DNA of 64,000 nt from Microvirga sp. Mcv34 (GCF_024519725.1 NZ_JALJRK010000030.1:1-64000); one strand, 5' to 3'. Shown: positions 43,837 to 52,770, counted from the stretch's first letter. Translations and numbers: made by a program. The notes: generated from the sequence alone by a model not told the origin.

Positions 43837-44035
43837 GGATGAGTTGATCGCTCTCGTCGGCAACCGCTACGGTCCAGCAGCAACATGTCTTGGTTTCGTG
43901 AAGGAGAACGCCATGCAGTTCCGCCGCGACCTTGTCGGCCGCGCCCTGGGCGGTCATCGGATCTGGCAGATCCACTCCCTCCTTGTCCCAGACGAACCTG
44001 TCCTTGGAGCGCAGGTGGAAATAGTAGCGGGGCAT
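43820..44035 (-). CDS. DUF6894 family protein
   Basis: 71 aa: MPRYYFHLRSKDRFVWDKEG, VDLPDPMTAQGAADKVAAEL, VADESDQLIHVTAL. The family is small, often multi-copy in Rhizobiales, and of unknown function. It overlaps the start of the HWE kinase by 17 bp. The internal CCC segment before the last strand is unusual for the family. Confidence 0.75.
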   Translation of the reverse strand: MPRYYFHLRSKDRFVWDKEGVDLPDPMTAQGAADKVAAELHGVLLHETKTCCCWTVAVADESDQLIHVTAL

Positions 44036-44285
44036 GGGCGTCCCCATCGGTCAGGAGGCGGGGCGGCAGGCGATTGCAGGCTACAACTTCCAGCCACGGT
44101 CCCTTGTTCGATGGGGCAAGCCAATCAAATCCCATCAGGTTACCTACCGACCTCCGTGGGCTCCACTACGGAACATCCACAGCTTGACGGGAGCGGGCCG
44201 TGGCGGAACATGCGGCGTGGGCAGCATTCAGGCCCCGGTTCGGAATGCCCCGTTGACCAGATTTGGAACCCCGCCCGAGTTGCCC

Positions 44286-45227
44286 ATGGGACTTGACGAT
44301 AGCTTCGCGCCTTCACGGCAGGACAACTGGCTGGCTCCGCTGCTACAGGGCTGGGCGGACAGCCAGCAGGCGGTCGGGCTTTTCGATGAGCAGGACCAGC
44401 TGCACTACGCCAATGCCACCTACCGCGAGATCTTTCTCGGCGGCCAGGAGGGCTCGTTCACCCTGTCGGAGCTGCTGCGCTACGGTTTCGAGCACCGGAC
44501 CGGCACCGTGATCAAGTCCGGTGACGTCGAGGCCTTCATCGCCGACCTCTACACCCGCCGGCGCAAGATCGGCCCACACCAGGCGTTCGAGACGGACCTC
44601 ATGGACGGACGATGGTTCTTCATGAACCAGACTGTCCTGCCGAACGGCTGGATCCTCATCGTGGGCACGAACATCACCCCCCTCAAGCACAACGAGAAGA
44701 CCCTGCGCCAAGCGGCTGAAACCGACCAGCTCACCGGGCTGGCCAACCGGCGGCAGATGTTTGGCCTGCTGGACCATGCCCTGGCCGGCATGGCGACGCA
44801 GCCGTTCTGCCTGGCGTTGGTCGACATCGACCGGTTCAAGGGCATCAACGACCGTTTCGGCCATCCGGCGGGGGACGCGGTGCTGAAGCACTTCGCCGAC
44901 CTGGTGCGGCACCGCCTCGGGACGGCCGGACATTTCGGTCGCATTGGCGGTGAGGAGTTCATGCTGCTCCTGCCCGGCATAGACATGGGCGGGGCGGAAG
45001 GACTGCTTCACACGCTCTGCGCGGACATCCCGCCCCTGCCGCTCGGCAGCGGCCGGTCGAGCATCGTCTACACGGCCAGCGCGGGGCTCACCACTGCATC
45101 CGCCTCGGACAGCGCCGAGGCGATTGTGCACCGGGCGGACCAGGCCCTTTATCTCGCCAAAGCGGCGGGGCGCGACCGGGTCACGACCCTGACGCGCGAG
45201 ACGGAGCTGGCCGGCAGGATCGCCTGA
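44286..45227 (+). CDS. PAS-GGDEF diguanylate cyclase
   Basis: 313 aa. An N-terminal PAS-like domain (WADSQQAVGLFDEQDQLHYA, MDGRWFFMNQTVLPNGWILI) precedes a GGDEF domain: AETDQLTGLANRRQMFGLLD, ALVDIDRFKGINDRFGHPAG and the active-site GRIGGEEFMLLLPG (GGEEF). It should make cyclic di-GMP from GTP. No RxxD inhibitory site is evident ahead of GGEEF. Cytoplasmic, no membrane helix. Start at the ATG at 44286, just before the PAS part. Confidence 0.9.
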   Translation: MGLDDSFAPSRQDNWLAPLLQGWADSQQAVGLFDEQDQLHYANATYREIFLGGQEGSFTLSELLRYGFEHRTGTVIKSGDVEAFIADLYTRRRKIGPHQAFETDLMDGRWFFMNQTVLPNGWILIVGTNITPLKHNEKTLRQAAETDQLTGLANRRQMFGLLDHALAGMATQPFCLALVDIDRFKGINDRFGHPAGDAVLKHFADLVRHRLGTAGHFGRIGGEEFMLLLPGIDMGGAEGLLHTLCADIPPLPLGSGRSSIVYTASAGLTTASASDSAEAIVHRADQALYLAKAAGRDRVTTLTRETELAGRIA

Positions 45228-45241
45228 CGTGCCGCTCATCA

Positions 45242-45745
45242 TCAGGCGCGTGCGCTGCCGGCTGCCACATCGCCTTCTGCGCGGTCGCGCTCGACCTCCA
45301 CCCAGGTGGCGGCCGCGGGCCAGAGGGTCTGCACCTCCCCCGGAAGGGCGTGCCGGACCTTTTCGGCCTGCCCTGCATCCACGTGGCGCGCCAGGACCGT
45401 GAACACGGCTCCCGTCACCGCGCGGGTGTCCATGGAGCGGATCTGGCCCAGCCGCTCGCCGATGGGCTCCAGGAACTCGTCGAGCGAGCGGGGCTTTTCG
45501 TCCATGCGGCCGGGCGCGTGCCATTGATCATAGTAGAGGCCGCGGACCAAGAGCGGCAGCTCCGAGCCGAGATGAACGGCCAGCTCCAATGGGATGCGGT
45601 CGCGCACCGCGCGCAGAACCACCCCGAGCACGTGCCAGGCGAGCTGCCGGTCGGAGCCGACCGCCTCGTCCTGCATCAGTTCGGCAAGCCAGGTGTGGGT
45701 GGTTTGCAGCGTCTTGTCGAAGACATCGAGACCAGTCGCGCTCAT
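45242..45745 (-). CDS. DUF2267 family protein
   Basis: 167 aa. MSATGLDVFDKTLQTTHTWL, AWHVLGVVLRAVRDRIPLEL, HLGSELPLLVRGLYYDQWHA and AVTGAVFTVLARHVDAGQAE fit the all-helical DUF2267 fold, resembling two short repeats. Unknown function, often with stress genes. GCGAGG precedes the ATG at 45745. Convergent with the cyclase gene. The 423-bp gap up to ChaC (45746-46168) shows no gene, only GC-rich repeats near 45925-45965. Confidence 0.83.
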   Translation of the reverse strand: MSATGLDVFDKTLQTTHTWLAELMQDEAVGSDRQLAWHVLGVVLRAVRDRIPLELAVHLGSELPLLVRGLYYDQWHAPGRMDEKPRSLDEFLEPIGERLGQIRSMDTRAVTGAVFTVLARHVDAGQAEKVRHALPGEVQTLWPAAATWVEVERDRAEGDVAAGSARA

Positions 45746-46168
45746 GGAAAACCTCGCGAGACTGCGAATGTTCGCCAGCCAACTCGGGGCGGTTTTGGAT
45801 GTTCCGAGGCCTCTCCATGAAGGGCGCTGAAAAGGCTCAGCCGGGCCGTTTCCGTGCGCGAGCAGAGCTCCCACGCGCCCTCTGCCTCGGACACGGAACG
45901 CCCCCGCGCGGGCCCGCGTTGGCAGCACCACCCGCCCAAGGCTCCGGCACGGGCGGGCGGGTTCAGGAACCCGTTCGCGCCGCAATAACTCCCCGACGGT
46001 CGACCGCGCGTCACTTGTTCGAGCCGGCGCAGCATGCGTGACACTGCCATGCGCCAGCGGCATGAACATACCAGCCCCCCAAGACTTACATACCGACCTA
46101 TGGCATGCAGAGAGCCGAAGGGAACCGGCCCCCGCGGCCACGCGAGTGCCGACCCAGTGGAGATTGGA

Positions 46169-46864
46169 ATGGAAGGACCTGCCGCGCCGAAGCGATCTCA
46201 TCGCCTGACCCGGGAGGCCCTCCGGGACGGCTTCGTGCATGAGATGATCGCCCGCTCCGGGATCAATCTGCCAGTGTTGAGCGATGCCGAGCGGCATGCA
46301 TCCCTCCAGGCGACCCTGGCCACGCAACCCGCGCCGGGCGATGTCTGGCTGTTCGGCTATGGCTCCCTGATCTGGAACCCGGCCTTCCACCATGTCGAGC
46401 AGAAGCCGGTCCTGATCCGGGGCTGGCACCGCGAGTTCTGCCTGTCCACGCCCATCGGGCGCGGCACCCCGGAGGCCCCCGGCCTGGTGCTTGGGCTCGA
46501 CCGCGGCGGCTCCTGCCGGGGCGTGGCCTTCCGCATCGCCCGCGCCGAGGCGGAGGCCGAGCTTGAATTGGTCTGGCGGCGCGAGATGGTGACGGGCGCC
46601 TATGTGCCGCGCTGGGTCAGGCTGCACGGCCCCGACCTGCCCGAAGACACGTTCGGCATTGCCTTCACGATCAACCGCAAGGCCCCGAACTATGTCCGAT
46701 CCGCTTCGGAGGCCGACACGGCTCGGGTGATCGCCACCGCCTGCGGGGCGCTCGGCTCCTGCCGGGACTATCTCTTCGACACCATTCATGGCCTGGAGGG
46801 GTTCGGGATCCACGACCATCATCTCAACCGCATCGCCCGCCAGGTGCGTGTGCATCGGAGCTAA
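46169..46864 (+). CDS. chaC: ChaC-like gamma-glutamylcyclotransferase
   Basis: 231 aa. Glutathione-specific gamma-glutamylcyclotransferase family: VWLFGYGSLIWNPAFHHVEQ (the YGSL substrate site), RGWHREFCLSTPIGRGTPEA, PGLVLGLDRGGSCRGVAFRI and the catalytic Glu in LVWRREMVTGAYVPRW. It degrades glutathione to oxoproline and Cys-Gly. The ATG at 46169 follows GGAGATTGGA. The stop overlaps the end of the MBL remnant by 4 bp. Confidence 0.9.
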   Translation: MEGPAAPKRSHRLTREALRDGFVHEMIARSGINLPVLSDAERHASLQATLATQPAPGDVWLFGYGSLIWNPAFHHVEQKPVLIRGWHREFCLSTPIGRGTPEAPGLVLGLDRGGSCRGVAFRIARAEAEAELELVWRREMVTGAYVPRWVRLHGPDLPEDTFGIAFTINRKAPNYVRSASEADTARVIATACGALGSCRDYLFDTIHGLEGFGIHDHHLNRIARQVRVHRS

Positions 46865-47004
46865 GCGAGCGGTCGGCGTGGCTCAGCGACCCTTTTCTTT
46901 GTTTCCGGATCGGCGACCAGATATTGCACGCTGCCGGTGCGCTTCTCGTAGAAGCCCTTCATGATGGTGCGGCCGTGCAAGGGCGAGGAAGTCTGGGCGG
47001 ACAT
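46861..47004 (-). pseudogene. Truncated persulfide dioxygenase-like (MBL-fold) gene
   Basis: 47 codons: MSAQTSSPLHGRTIMKGFYE, KRTGSVQYLVADPETKK, then unrelated residues and a stop. F-E..TGSVQYLVADP..KK is the exact start of BLH/ETHE1-type metallo-beta-lactamase-fold hydrolases, which are normally about 290 aa with an HxHxDH site. All catalytic parts are missing. AGGAGC still precedes the ATG. It lies in the place of blh downstream of the YeeE/YedE and BigR genes, so it is the decayed end of that operon. Confidence 0.7.
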
Positions 47005-47070
47005 AACGCTTGCTCCTGCTTTCAGGGGATGACGCAGGGCTTGAAGGCTGGAATGGTCGGCGTTTGAGTC

Positions 47071-47529
47071 TCAGCCATCCATGCGGGTGGCCTCGCGCCG
47101 GAAGGTGACCTGCGGCCAGTCGGCGGGCACCAGGCGGAAGACCGCCATGCCGACGATCATGGCAGCGACGAACACGAACACCTGCCACGGGCCGAAGGTC
47201 AGGCCGACCAACGCTGGGCCTGGGCATAGGCCAACCAAGCCCCAGCCGATCCCGAACAGGGCGGCCCCGCCGATCAGGCGCGGATCAAGGTCGCGCCGGG
47301 TCGGGATCTCCAGGCGCGGCGCCAGCACGGGCACGCCGCGGCGTTTGGCGACGAGATAGCCCAGCCCGGACACCACGACCGCGCCGCCCATGACCAGGGC
47401 GAGGCTCGGGTCCCAGATGCCGAAGATGTCGAGGAAGCCGAGCACCTTGGCCGGGTTGACCATCTGCGAGGCGATCAGCCCGAGGCCGAAGAGAAGGCCG
47501 GAGACGAAGGCAGATACGATTAAGGGCAT
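47071..47529 (-). CDS. DUF6691 / YeeE-YedE half protein
   Basis: 152 aa, about four helices: VSAFVSGLLFGLGLIASQMV, NPAKVLGFLDIFGIWDPSLA, RLIGGAALFGIGWGLVGLCPGPA (with the conserved G-CPGPA Cys). One half of a two-protein sulfur-compound transporter, paired with the next gene (3-bp gap). Such pairs sit in BigR-controlled sulfide detoxification operons. Confidence 0.88.
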   Translation of the reverse strand: MPLIVSAFVSGLLFGLGLIASQMVNPAKVLGFLDIFGIWDPSLALVMGGAVVVSGLGYLVAKRRGVPVLAPRLEIPTRRDLDPRLIGGAALFGIGWGLVGLCPGPALVGLTFGPWQVFVFVAAMIVGMAVFRLVPADWPQVTFRREATRMDG

Positions 47530-47532
47530 GGC

Positions 47533-47958
47533 TTACGTCCCGATGAGGTGACGGATGACGAAGACGGTGGCAATGGCGGTGACCATGAACACCGCGGTGG
47601 CCGCGAGCGAGCGCGGCGAGCCGCGGCCGATACCGCAGACGCCGTGACCACTGGTGCAGCCGGCGCCCAGCCGCGTGCCAAAGCCGACGATCAGCCCGGC
47701 CAGGATCAGGAGTGGCAGGGAGGCATCGAGCTCCACGGGCGGCAGGACACCACCAGAGGCGACGTAGACCAGCGGCGCAACGAACAGGCCGGCCAGGAAT
47801 GCCAGGCGCCAGCCGATCTCGCTGCGGGCCGGATGGAGCAGCCCGCCGAGGATGCCGCTGATGCCCGCGATGCGCCCGTTCAATACCAGGAACAGGGCTG
47901 CCGAGGCGCCGATCATCAGGCCGCCGATCAGGGCCGAGACAGGGGTGAAGTTTTCCAT
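47533..47958 (-). CDS. YeeE/YedE family sulfur transport protein
   Basis: 141 aa, four helices: [52 protein letters not shown] and [14 protein letters not shown]. The [12 protein letters not shown] motif carries the Cys residues thought to handle thiosulfate or persulfide sulfur. Paired with the DUF6691 gene. Starts 12 bp after the ArsR-type regulator gene, so all three are one transcript. Confidence 0.9.
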   Translation of the reverse strand: MENFTPVSALIGGLMIGASAALFLVLNGRIAGISGILGGLLHPARSEIGWRLAFLAGLFVAPLVYVASGGVLPPVELDASLPLLILAGLIVGFGTRLGAGCTSGHGVCGIGRGSPRSLAATAVFMVTAIATVFVIRHLIGT

Positions 47959-47970
47959 CGCGGCCTCCGA

Positions 47971-48324
47971 TCAGCGGGACTTTCTGGCCTTGGCTGGCTT
48001 GCAGTAGAGCTCGTAGAGCGTGGCGAAGAGCTGCTCGATGCGCGGGTCGACGATGCGGTACCAGATCGTCTGGCTCTCGCGCCGGGTGGCGACGATGCCC
48101 TCATCCCGCATCTTGGCGAGGTGCTGCGACAGGGCCGATTGCGACAGCCCCACCGCCTCGGTCAAGGAGGTCACGTTGGCCTCGCCCCACTCGACCAACT
48201 TGCACAGGATCATCAGCCGCCGCTCGTTGGCGAGCGCCCGCAGAATGTCCGCAACCTCGGTCGCCTTCTGCTCAAATGTTTCGAGATCGAGTTCCACGCC
48301 AGGCATATGCATACCCAAGTTCAT
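47971..48324 (-). CDS. BigR/SqrR-like ArsR family sulfide sensor
   Basis: 117 aa winged helix: ILRALANERRLMILCKLVEW, VTSLTEAVGLSQSALSQHLA, KMRDEGIVATRRESQTIWYR. Two cysteines (MILCKL and LYELYCKP) match the pair that forms a disulfide or polysulfide bridge in BigR and SqrR, releasing DNA. It is first in the operon with the sulfur transporters and the persulfide dioxygenase stub. The AT-rich DNA ahead of it (48325-48355) likely holds its operator. Confidence 0.88.
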   Translation of the reverse strand: MNLGMHMPGVELDLETFEQKATEVADILRALANERRLMILCKLVEWGEANVTSLTEAVGLSQSALSQHLAKMRDEGIVATRRESQTIWYRIVDPRIEQLFATLYELYCKPAKARKSR

Positions 48325-48505
48325 AAGATTTGTCTAATTTAGTATGTTCTTATGGATAAGAAAGGGCTGGCACGACGGAACGGTGTGGCCTGAAGGGGCT
48401 GAGGGGTGATTTCAGCCCCATTGGTCCGGACCCACACGACCATGGCAGCCGCGTCAGTCATGCCCCGTAGGCGGCCCGCCTCTGACTCGATGCTTAAGGC
48501 CACCG

Positions 48506-48931
48506 TTATCCTGCTGCCGAGACTGCCACGGATGCGGCCATTGCGAGCATGCAGATCGCCTGCACGAAGAAGAACGCGAACCGGACTGAGGCGGCGAGAT
48601 CGGAGGGCGCAAGAGCGAGATGAACCGTGGTCTGACCGATGCGAGAGACCAGAATGGCTCCGGCCAGCAGGTCCAGGAGGCGGCTGTCCGCACCAGTTGC
48701 GGTGGCGCACAGGACGATGGCAGCAAAGACCGGCAGGTTCTCAACGCAGTTCATGTGCGCCCTCATGGCCCGCTGGTACCAGTCACTGCCTTGGGGCAGG
48801 TCAGCCTGCCATTCGGAAATTCTCACCTGTCCCGTGAAGATCCTGGACCATCGGTAGACCCCGACCGTTCCGAAGAGCACAAGCAGCGTCCACACGGCAA
48901 AGCCGAGGAGCGCCCATTGCGGGATCGTCAT
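48506..48931 (-). CDS. MAPEG family membrane protein
   Basis: 141 aa with about four helices: MTIPQWALLGFAVWTLLVLF, RAMRAHMNCVENLPVFAAIV, LDLLAGAILVSRIGQTTVHL and SVRFAFFFVQAICMLAMAAS. The ENLPVFA and R-GQTTVHL motifs mark MAPEG proteins (relatives of microsomal glutathione transferase). ATG at 48931 after AGGGG. Enzyme activity unproven. Confidence 0.87.
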   Translation of the reverse strand: MTIPQWALLGFAVWTLLVLFGTVGVYRWSRIFTGQVRISEWQADLPQGSDWYQRAMRAHMNCVENLPVFAAIVLCATATGADSRLLDLLAGAILVSRIGQTTVHLALAPSDLAASVRFAFFFVQAICMLAMAASVAVSAAG

Positions 48932-49048
48932 TGAACCCCTCCGCACTCAAGTAGGTTGTGTCCTTCTTGGCGGAGGGCCTCTTGGCCGCCATCCGCGCAA
49001 GCCGAACCCAGCGCTGAGGTGGAGCGCTCCCGTCGCCGCTCCGCAGCC

Positions 49049-50185
49049 CTAGCCGCCGAACACCCGAAAGCGCTCAAGGACAGAACCCCCACCGCCTCCC
49101 GCGTCGGTTGCTGGCACAGGCGCTGCTGCTGCCGGAGCAACCTGCCTGCTCGGTTCACCGGACGGAGTCCAGCCTCCCTGCGGCCTCTGCGAGGTGTACG
49201 CGAGCGTCGATGCCGCTCCTTGCTTCGGCTTGCCGTTTGCGCCTAGGACGACCTCCTGCGGCCCGGCAGCCAGGGCCTCGGGGCGGCTCACGTCACCGAG
49301 ACGGTTGCGGGCGCTGGCATCTACGGCAAGCGAGCCATCCTCCCGGGACAGCGCTTCACGGAAGCTCCAATGTTGCCCGCCGTCGGCATAGACCACCCTG
49401 ACAGGCTGCACGCCCCGGGCAACCAAGGCGGCCACTTGCTGCTCGTCCTTCTGCTGTTTCTGAGCCACCGTGGCCGCCGCGGATGGATCACCCGCATCGA
49501 AGACGTAGTGCCCGTTGCCGACCCCGACCTGCGGCTCCTCGCGGGTGACCTCGAAGGTGTCGTTGCCTTCTTTCAGGTTCTTCCAAAACGCGATGTTCGG
49601 GTCGAGGCGGTGCTTGGCCAGGTTCTCGGCTGTCATCCGGAACGGATACGACTGGAATTGGAAGCCGCGCTGGCCGCTAGCGAGGGCCTCGCGGGCGATG
49701 GCGTAGATCTCGGCGATGCTCTCGTCCGTCATGGCAAAGCAGCCGGCCGACGAGCATGAGCCGTGCACCATGAGTAGGCTGCCCGTGCGGCCCATCTGCT
49801 GGTCATAGGCGTTCGGGAAGCCGGTGTCGAAGGACAGGTAATAGGACGAGTTCGGGTTCATCTGCCCGGGCGTGATCGTATAGAAGCCCTCCGGCGCCTG
49901 CCGGTCACCGGTCTGGATCTTGGGGCCGAGTTGGCCGGACCAGCGGCAGATCGGATAGGTCTTGAGCAAGGCGTACTTGCCGTTGGAGCCCCGCTTCCAG
50001 ACCTCCATCTCCGCCTCCTTCTTGAAGGCTCGAATCAGGATGGGATCGTTCTTGGACATGCCCTTGCTGTCCATCAGCGCCATGGTCGCCTGGGGAATGG
50101 GAGCAAGATGGCGCGTGGACCGGGTGTCACCCTGACAGGCGGCGAGCGCGAGAACGAGGCTCGCAGCCAATGCGATACGCTTCAT
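49049..50185 (-). CDS. L,D-transpeptidase (YkuD) lipoprotein
   Basis: 378 aa. Lipoprotein signal MKRIALAASLVLALAACQGD (lipobox LAAC). YkuD catalytic domain about residues 45-175: TYPICRWSGQLGPKIQTGDR, APEGFYTITPGQMNP and the active site SLLMVHGSCSSAGCFAMTDE (HGS...GCFAM Cys). The C-terminal 200 residues are Gln- and Ala/Gly-rich. It could cross-link peptidoglycan or attach envelope proteins. YafK-like by the motif. A monocistronic gene. Confidence 0.9.
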   Translation of the reverse strand: MKRIALAASLVLALAACQGDTRSTRHLAPIPQATMALMDSKGMSKNDPILIRAFKKEAEMEVWKRGSNGKYALLKTYPICRWSGQLGPKIQTGDRQAPEGFYTITPGQMNPNSSYYLSFDTGFPNAYDQQMGRTGSLLMVHGSCSSAGCFAMTDESIAEIYAIAREALASGQRGFQFQSYPFRMTAENLAKHRLDPNIAFWKNLKEGNDTFEVTREEPQVGVGNGHYVFDAGDPSAAATVAQKQQKDEQQVAALVARGVQPVRVVYADGGQHWSFREALSREDGSLAVDASARNRLGDVSRPEALAAGPQEVVLGANGKPKQGAASTLAYTSQRPQGGWTPSGEPSRQVAPAAAAPVPATDAGGGGGSVLERFRVFGG

Positions 50186-50340
50186 GAGGGGATCCCCGCT
50201 TCCGATCCGCCCAGGCGTTGATGCCGGGCAGTTCCCCGATTTCCCTTGATTTCCGGCTTCAGGTTCGCTTGCCGCGAGCCCGGCCGATGCGAAGTAGAAG
50301 TTGCCGCCAAGTCCGGCAGGATTGAGGCACCGGCTCCCGC

Positions 50341-50541
50341 TTACCCACGATCCACAGGTTGGCCGTGGGCGGCAGACGCCTCAGCCGAGGATCCCGGAAG
50401 GCCGATCCATCGCGGCACGGCGGCGCGGTACCGGTCATAGGCGAAGCCATGCATGCGATGCAGGTGCTCCTCCTCCATGCGGATCTGGACCGAGAAGGCG
50501 ACCCAGGCAAAGGCGAGCACGCCGCCGGTGACGGCCGTCGG
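50341..50541 (-). pseudogene. C-terminal remnant of an isoprenylcysteine methyltransferase-like gene
   Basis: The last 60 or so codons read VLAFAWVAFSVQIRMEEEHL, HRMHGFAYDRYRAAVPRWIG. This is the C-terminal membrane helix and E-E-x2-L...Y..Y...VPRW signature of ICMT family methyltransferases, normally 150-220 aa. The sequence 5' of residue V (about 50541) belongs instead to a MerR fragment on the other strand. No start codon remains. Confidence 0.6.
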
Positions 50542-50550
50542 GGCCACGAG

Positions 50551-50832
50551 GTGCGCCGGCTCAGTCCCATCCGCCATGCCCGCGAGCTCGGGTTCGAGGT
50601 CGATGCCATCCGGCAGCTCCTCAGCCTCTCGGACGATCCCAACCGCTGCTGCGGCGAGGTTCATGACATCACCAAGGCCTACCTCGCCGAGGTGAAGGAC
50701 AGGATCGCCCGCTTGACCGCCCTGCGCGACGAACTGGAGTCCATGGTCGCCTGCGACAACCGGCGGATTTCCGAGTGCCGGATCATCGAGGTCTTGGCCG
50801 ATCACGGACAGTGCCAACACTGTCAGCATTAG
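50551..50832 (+). pseudogene. C-terminal remnant of a MerR family regulator
   Basis: About 93 codons from VRRLSPIRHARELGFEVDAI through CCGEVHDITKAYLAEVKDRI to HGQCQHCQH. This is the MerR segment after the first winged-helix half, including the dimer helix and the Cys-rich metal loop. The first 45 residues with the HTH are gone. It abuts, head to head, the ICMT remnant, as if one deletion removed the shared promoter and both N-termini. Confidence 0.6.
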
Positions 50833-50940
50833 GTGGATTTTATGGGATGCCACTCCAGGCCGAGGCCCAGCGTCGGGAGTTGAGGCAAATGGGCAGGGCC
50901 GTGCCCTGCCGGCTGGCTCCATGGAGCCCGAGGGGTGACG

Positions 50941-51129
50941 TCAGAACTCACCGCGCTCCGGCTTGGTCCGGAAGTCGATGTACAAGCCGTCATCGATGGG
51001 CGCGGTCAGGAAATCCCTTTCCTTCTTCCTGGCCTGCTGATCCCCCTTGTCCTCGACGCAAGCGGTCCTGCGCCCCGCCAGGGCGGACCGTCTCACGTAT
51101 CGGTTCGGGTCGTTCTTGATCTTGGCCAT
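50941..51129 (-). CDS. Small charged protein coupled to kinase, 62 aa
   Basis: MAKIKNDPNRYVRRSALAGR, then KGDQQARKKERDFLTAPIDD and a C-end with DFRTKPERGEF. Basic first half, acidic end; no family recognised. The ATG at 51129 overlaps the kinase stop (TGATG), so it is translated with the kinase and could be its substrate or regulator. Confidence 0.6.
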   Translation of the reverse strand: MAKIKNDPNRYVRRSALAGRRTACVEDKGDQQARKKERDFLTAPIDDGLYIDFRTKPERGEF

Positions 51130-52169
51130 CAGTAGGATCCCAGCAGCGTCAGGATTTCCTTCTCCGAAATCGTCTTCTTGCAACCATCGGTGACGCGGGT
51201 CCGCCGGCCACCATTGACACACTTGTAACACTCGGAGCTGCCGTCACGGTTGACGGTCAACTCGTACTCTGTTCCGTTTTCGTTCTTCGTCCAGACTTTC
51301 TTATCAGGACTTGCCGCCAGGCGCCAGTCCAACGTCTTCCCATCAATGTCCGCCAGGGCGTTCGCCACGTCAATTGCGGATTGGTAGCGGTCCTCCGGGT
51401 CCGTCTCCAGGCATTTCCGAACAATGTTGCGGAGCCTGGACGGGATGTGAGGGGCGAACGCCTTGCGGTCCGGGAAGCGCCCGTTGCGCAAGTCGAAGAG
51501 GAAGTCATTGCGGTTGGCGATCCTCGGCCCGTACTTCGACAACTGCTCGTAGAAGGCGTCGTTCCCGTTGCACATCCGGTAGAGGGTCAGCCCGAACTGA
51601 TAGATGTCGAACGTAACGTCGAACTGGTCCTGCCGCGTCGCTTCCGGCGGGATCATGGGCGTGTAATGCCTGTCCTGCGGCGCCACGCCGACGAAGTTCA
51701 TCTGCTTGGCCTGCCCGAAATCCGACACCAGGGCCTCGCCCCGGTTCGACAGAAGGATGTTGTCGGGCTTGACGTCGAAGTGGACGAGCTTCTTCGAATG
51801 GATGTTGTGAAGGCCACTCAGAACCTGGCAGGCGATCCTCACGATCTCCCGGACCGTCATGTGCCGGCTGGTGATCAGCCCCTTGACCGAGCCGTTCTGG
51901 TAATGCGGCATGGCAAGGTAGACGTGGTCGTCGTCGTAGCAGGCATAGTGGATCTGAACGACGTTCGGGTGGGCGCTCGCGTACAGGGCCTGGGACTCCT
52001 CGAAGAAGTTCGCCGTCGACCCCAGCCGCGCCTTGGCGATCTGCTTGACCACAATCTCCGCATTGAGCTGATGGTCCTTCGCGACATAGGTCCGCGAGTT
52101 GCGCCCGTCGGACCCGATCTCCCGGAGAAAGTCGAAGACCAACTCGGCCTTGTTGTACGGCTTAAGCAT
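51129..52169 (-). CDS. Serine/threonine protein kinase
   Basis: 346 aa, soluble Hanks-type kinase. ATP-site Lys K42 (IVVKQI), catalytic loop HFDVKPDNILL with D132 (130-140), DFGQAKQ at 150-156 and IPPEATRQDQFDVTFDIYQFG. The glycine-rich loop is weak (REIGSDGRNSRTYVA). The C-terminal 55 residues form an added segment with C-x2-C (ECYKC) and a late Cys. No membrane helix or sensor domain, unlike PknB-type kinases. It overlaps the upstream gene by 8 bp and is coupled to the 62-aa protein. Confidence 0.9.
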   Translation of the reverse strand: MLKPYNKAELVFDFLREIGSDGRNSRTYVAKDHQLNAEIVVKQIAKARLGSTANFFEESQALYASAHPNVVQIHYACYDDDHVYLAMPHYQNGSVKGLITSRHMTVREIVRIACQVLSGLHNIHSKKLVHFDVKPDNILLSNRGEALVSDFGQAKQMNFVGVAPQDRHYTPMIPPEATRQDQFDVTFDIYQFGLTLYRMCNGNDAFYEQLSKYGPRIANRNDFLFDLRNGRFPDRKAFAPHIPSRLRNIVRKCLETDPEDRYQSAIDVANALADIDGKTLDWRLAASPDKKVWTKNENGTEYELTVNRDGSSECYKCVNGGRRTRVTDGCKKTISEKEILTLLGSY

Positions 52170-52617
52170 TCGTCGCCCCCACGGCGCAGAGCACGGCTTC
52201 GCGCTCTTCCTTTGACATCTTGTTCCAGTTTTCGACGGGGTACTCGTCCTCGCCGTCCACGAGCGGCTTGAACTTCTTCCGGTCGATGCCGAGCCGGGCC
52301 GAGATCGACGAGATCTGCCCGACGTAGTACCTGGTCAGGTTGCTGCTGGCGAAGGCCTCCTGGATCACGCCCTCGATCTGGGTCCGTTCGACGCTGGCCG
52401 ACTGGGCGCTGGGCTCCGTCACCCGCACGCCGGCCTGTTCGACCTCGAACTCGCGGAGGACGTCGAGAAGGTTGCTGCGCAGGTATTTCAGCCCGTCCGG
52501 CGTCGAGAACGCGGCCGGGATCTTGATCTCTTCGATGTTGATGATGGCCTGGGCTTCCGAGTCGTAGATCGCAAAGGTGACCACCCTTGGGGCGGCGCGT
52601 ATTCCGATTGTTATCAT
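52162..52617 (-). CDS. RNase H-fold/RuvC-like protein, 151 aa
   Basis: MITIGIRAAPRVVTFAIYDS has the beta-hairpin layout of RuvC/RNase H-fold proteins (compare G-I-D-P-G...). The first catalytic Asp position holds Arg, so nuclease activity is doubtful. The middle reads LLDVLREFEVEQAGVRVTEP and VERTQIEGVIQEAFASSNLT, as in RuvC-type dimers. GGAGG precedes the ATG. Its end overlaps the kinase start by 8 bp. Assignment by pattern only. Confidence 0.5.
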   Translation of the reverse strand: MITIGIRAAPRVVTFAIYDSEAQAIINIEEIKIPAAFSTPDGLKYLRSNLLDVLREFEVEQAGVRVTEPSAQSASVERTQIEGVIQEAFASSNLTRYYVGQISSISARLGIDRKKFKPLVDGEDEYPVENWNKMSKEEREAVLCAVGATNA

Positions 52618-52770
52618 TGTGCCTCCGTGACGGGCTCCCCTTTAGCAGGTTCCGGGGCGAGGACTGCAGGGCCTATCAGAAGAAGACGAAGAAATCAGTA
52701 GTGGAAGCGTCAACACTACCGATTTCGAGGGCAAAACACTGGAACCTTTAGACATTTGGCAATGCCGAAG

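Noticed and set aside
45242..46855. A 537-codon open frame on the minus strand that runs through the ChaC region
   Set aside because: Only its last 167 codons (from the ATG at 45745) match a family (DUF2267). The rest is antisense to ChaC and is open because of GC-rich codon bias.
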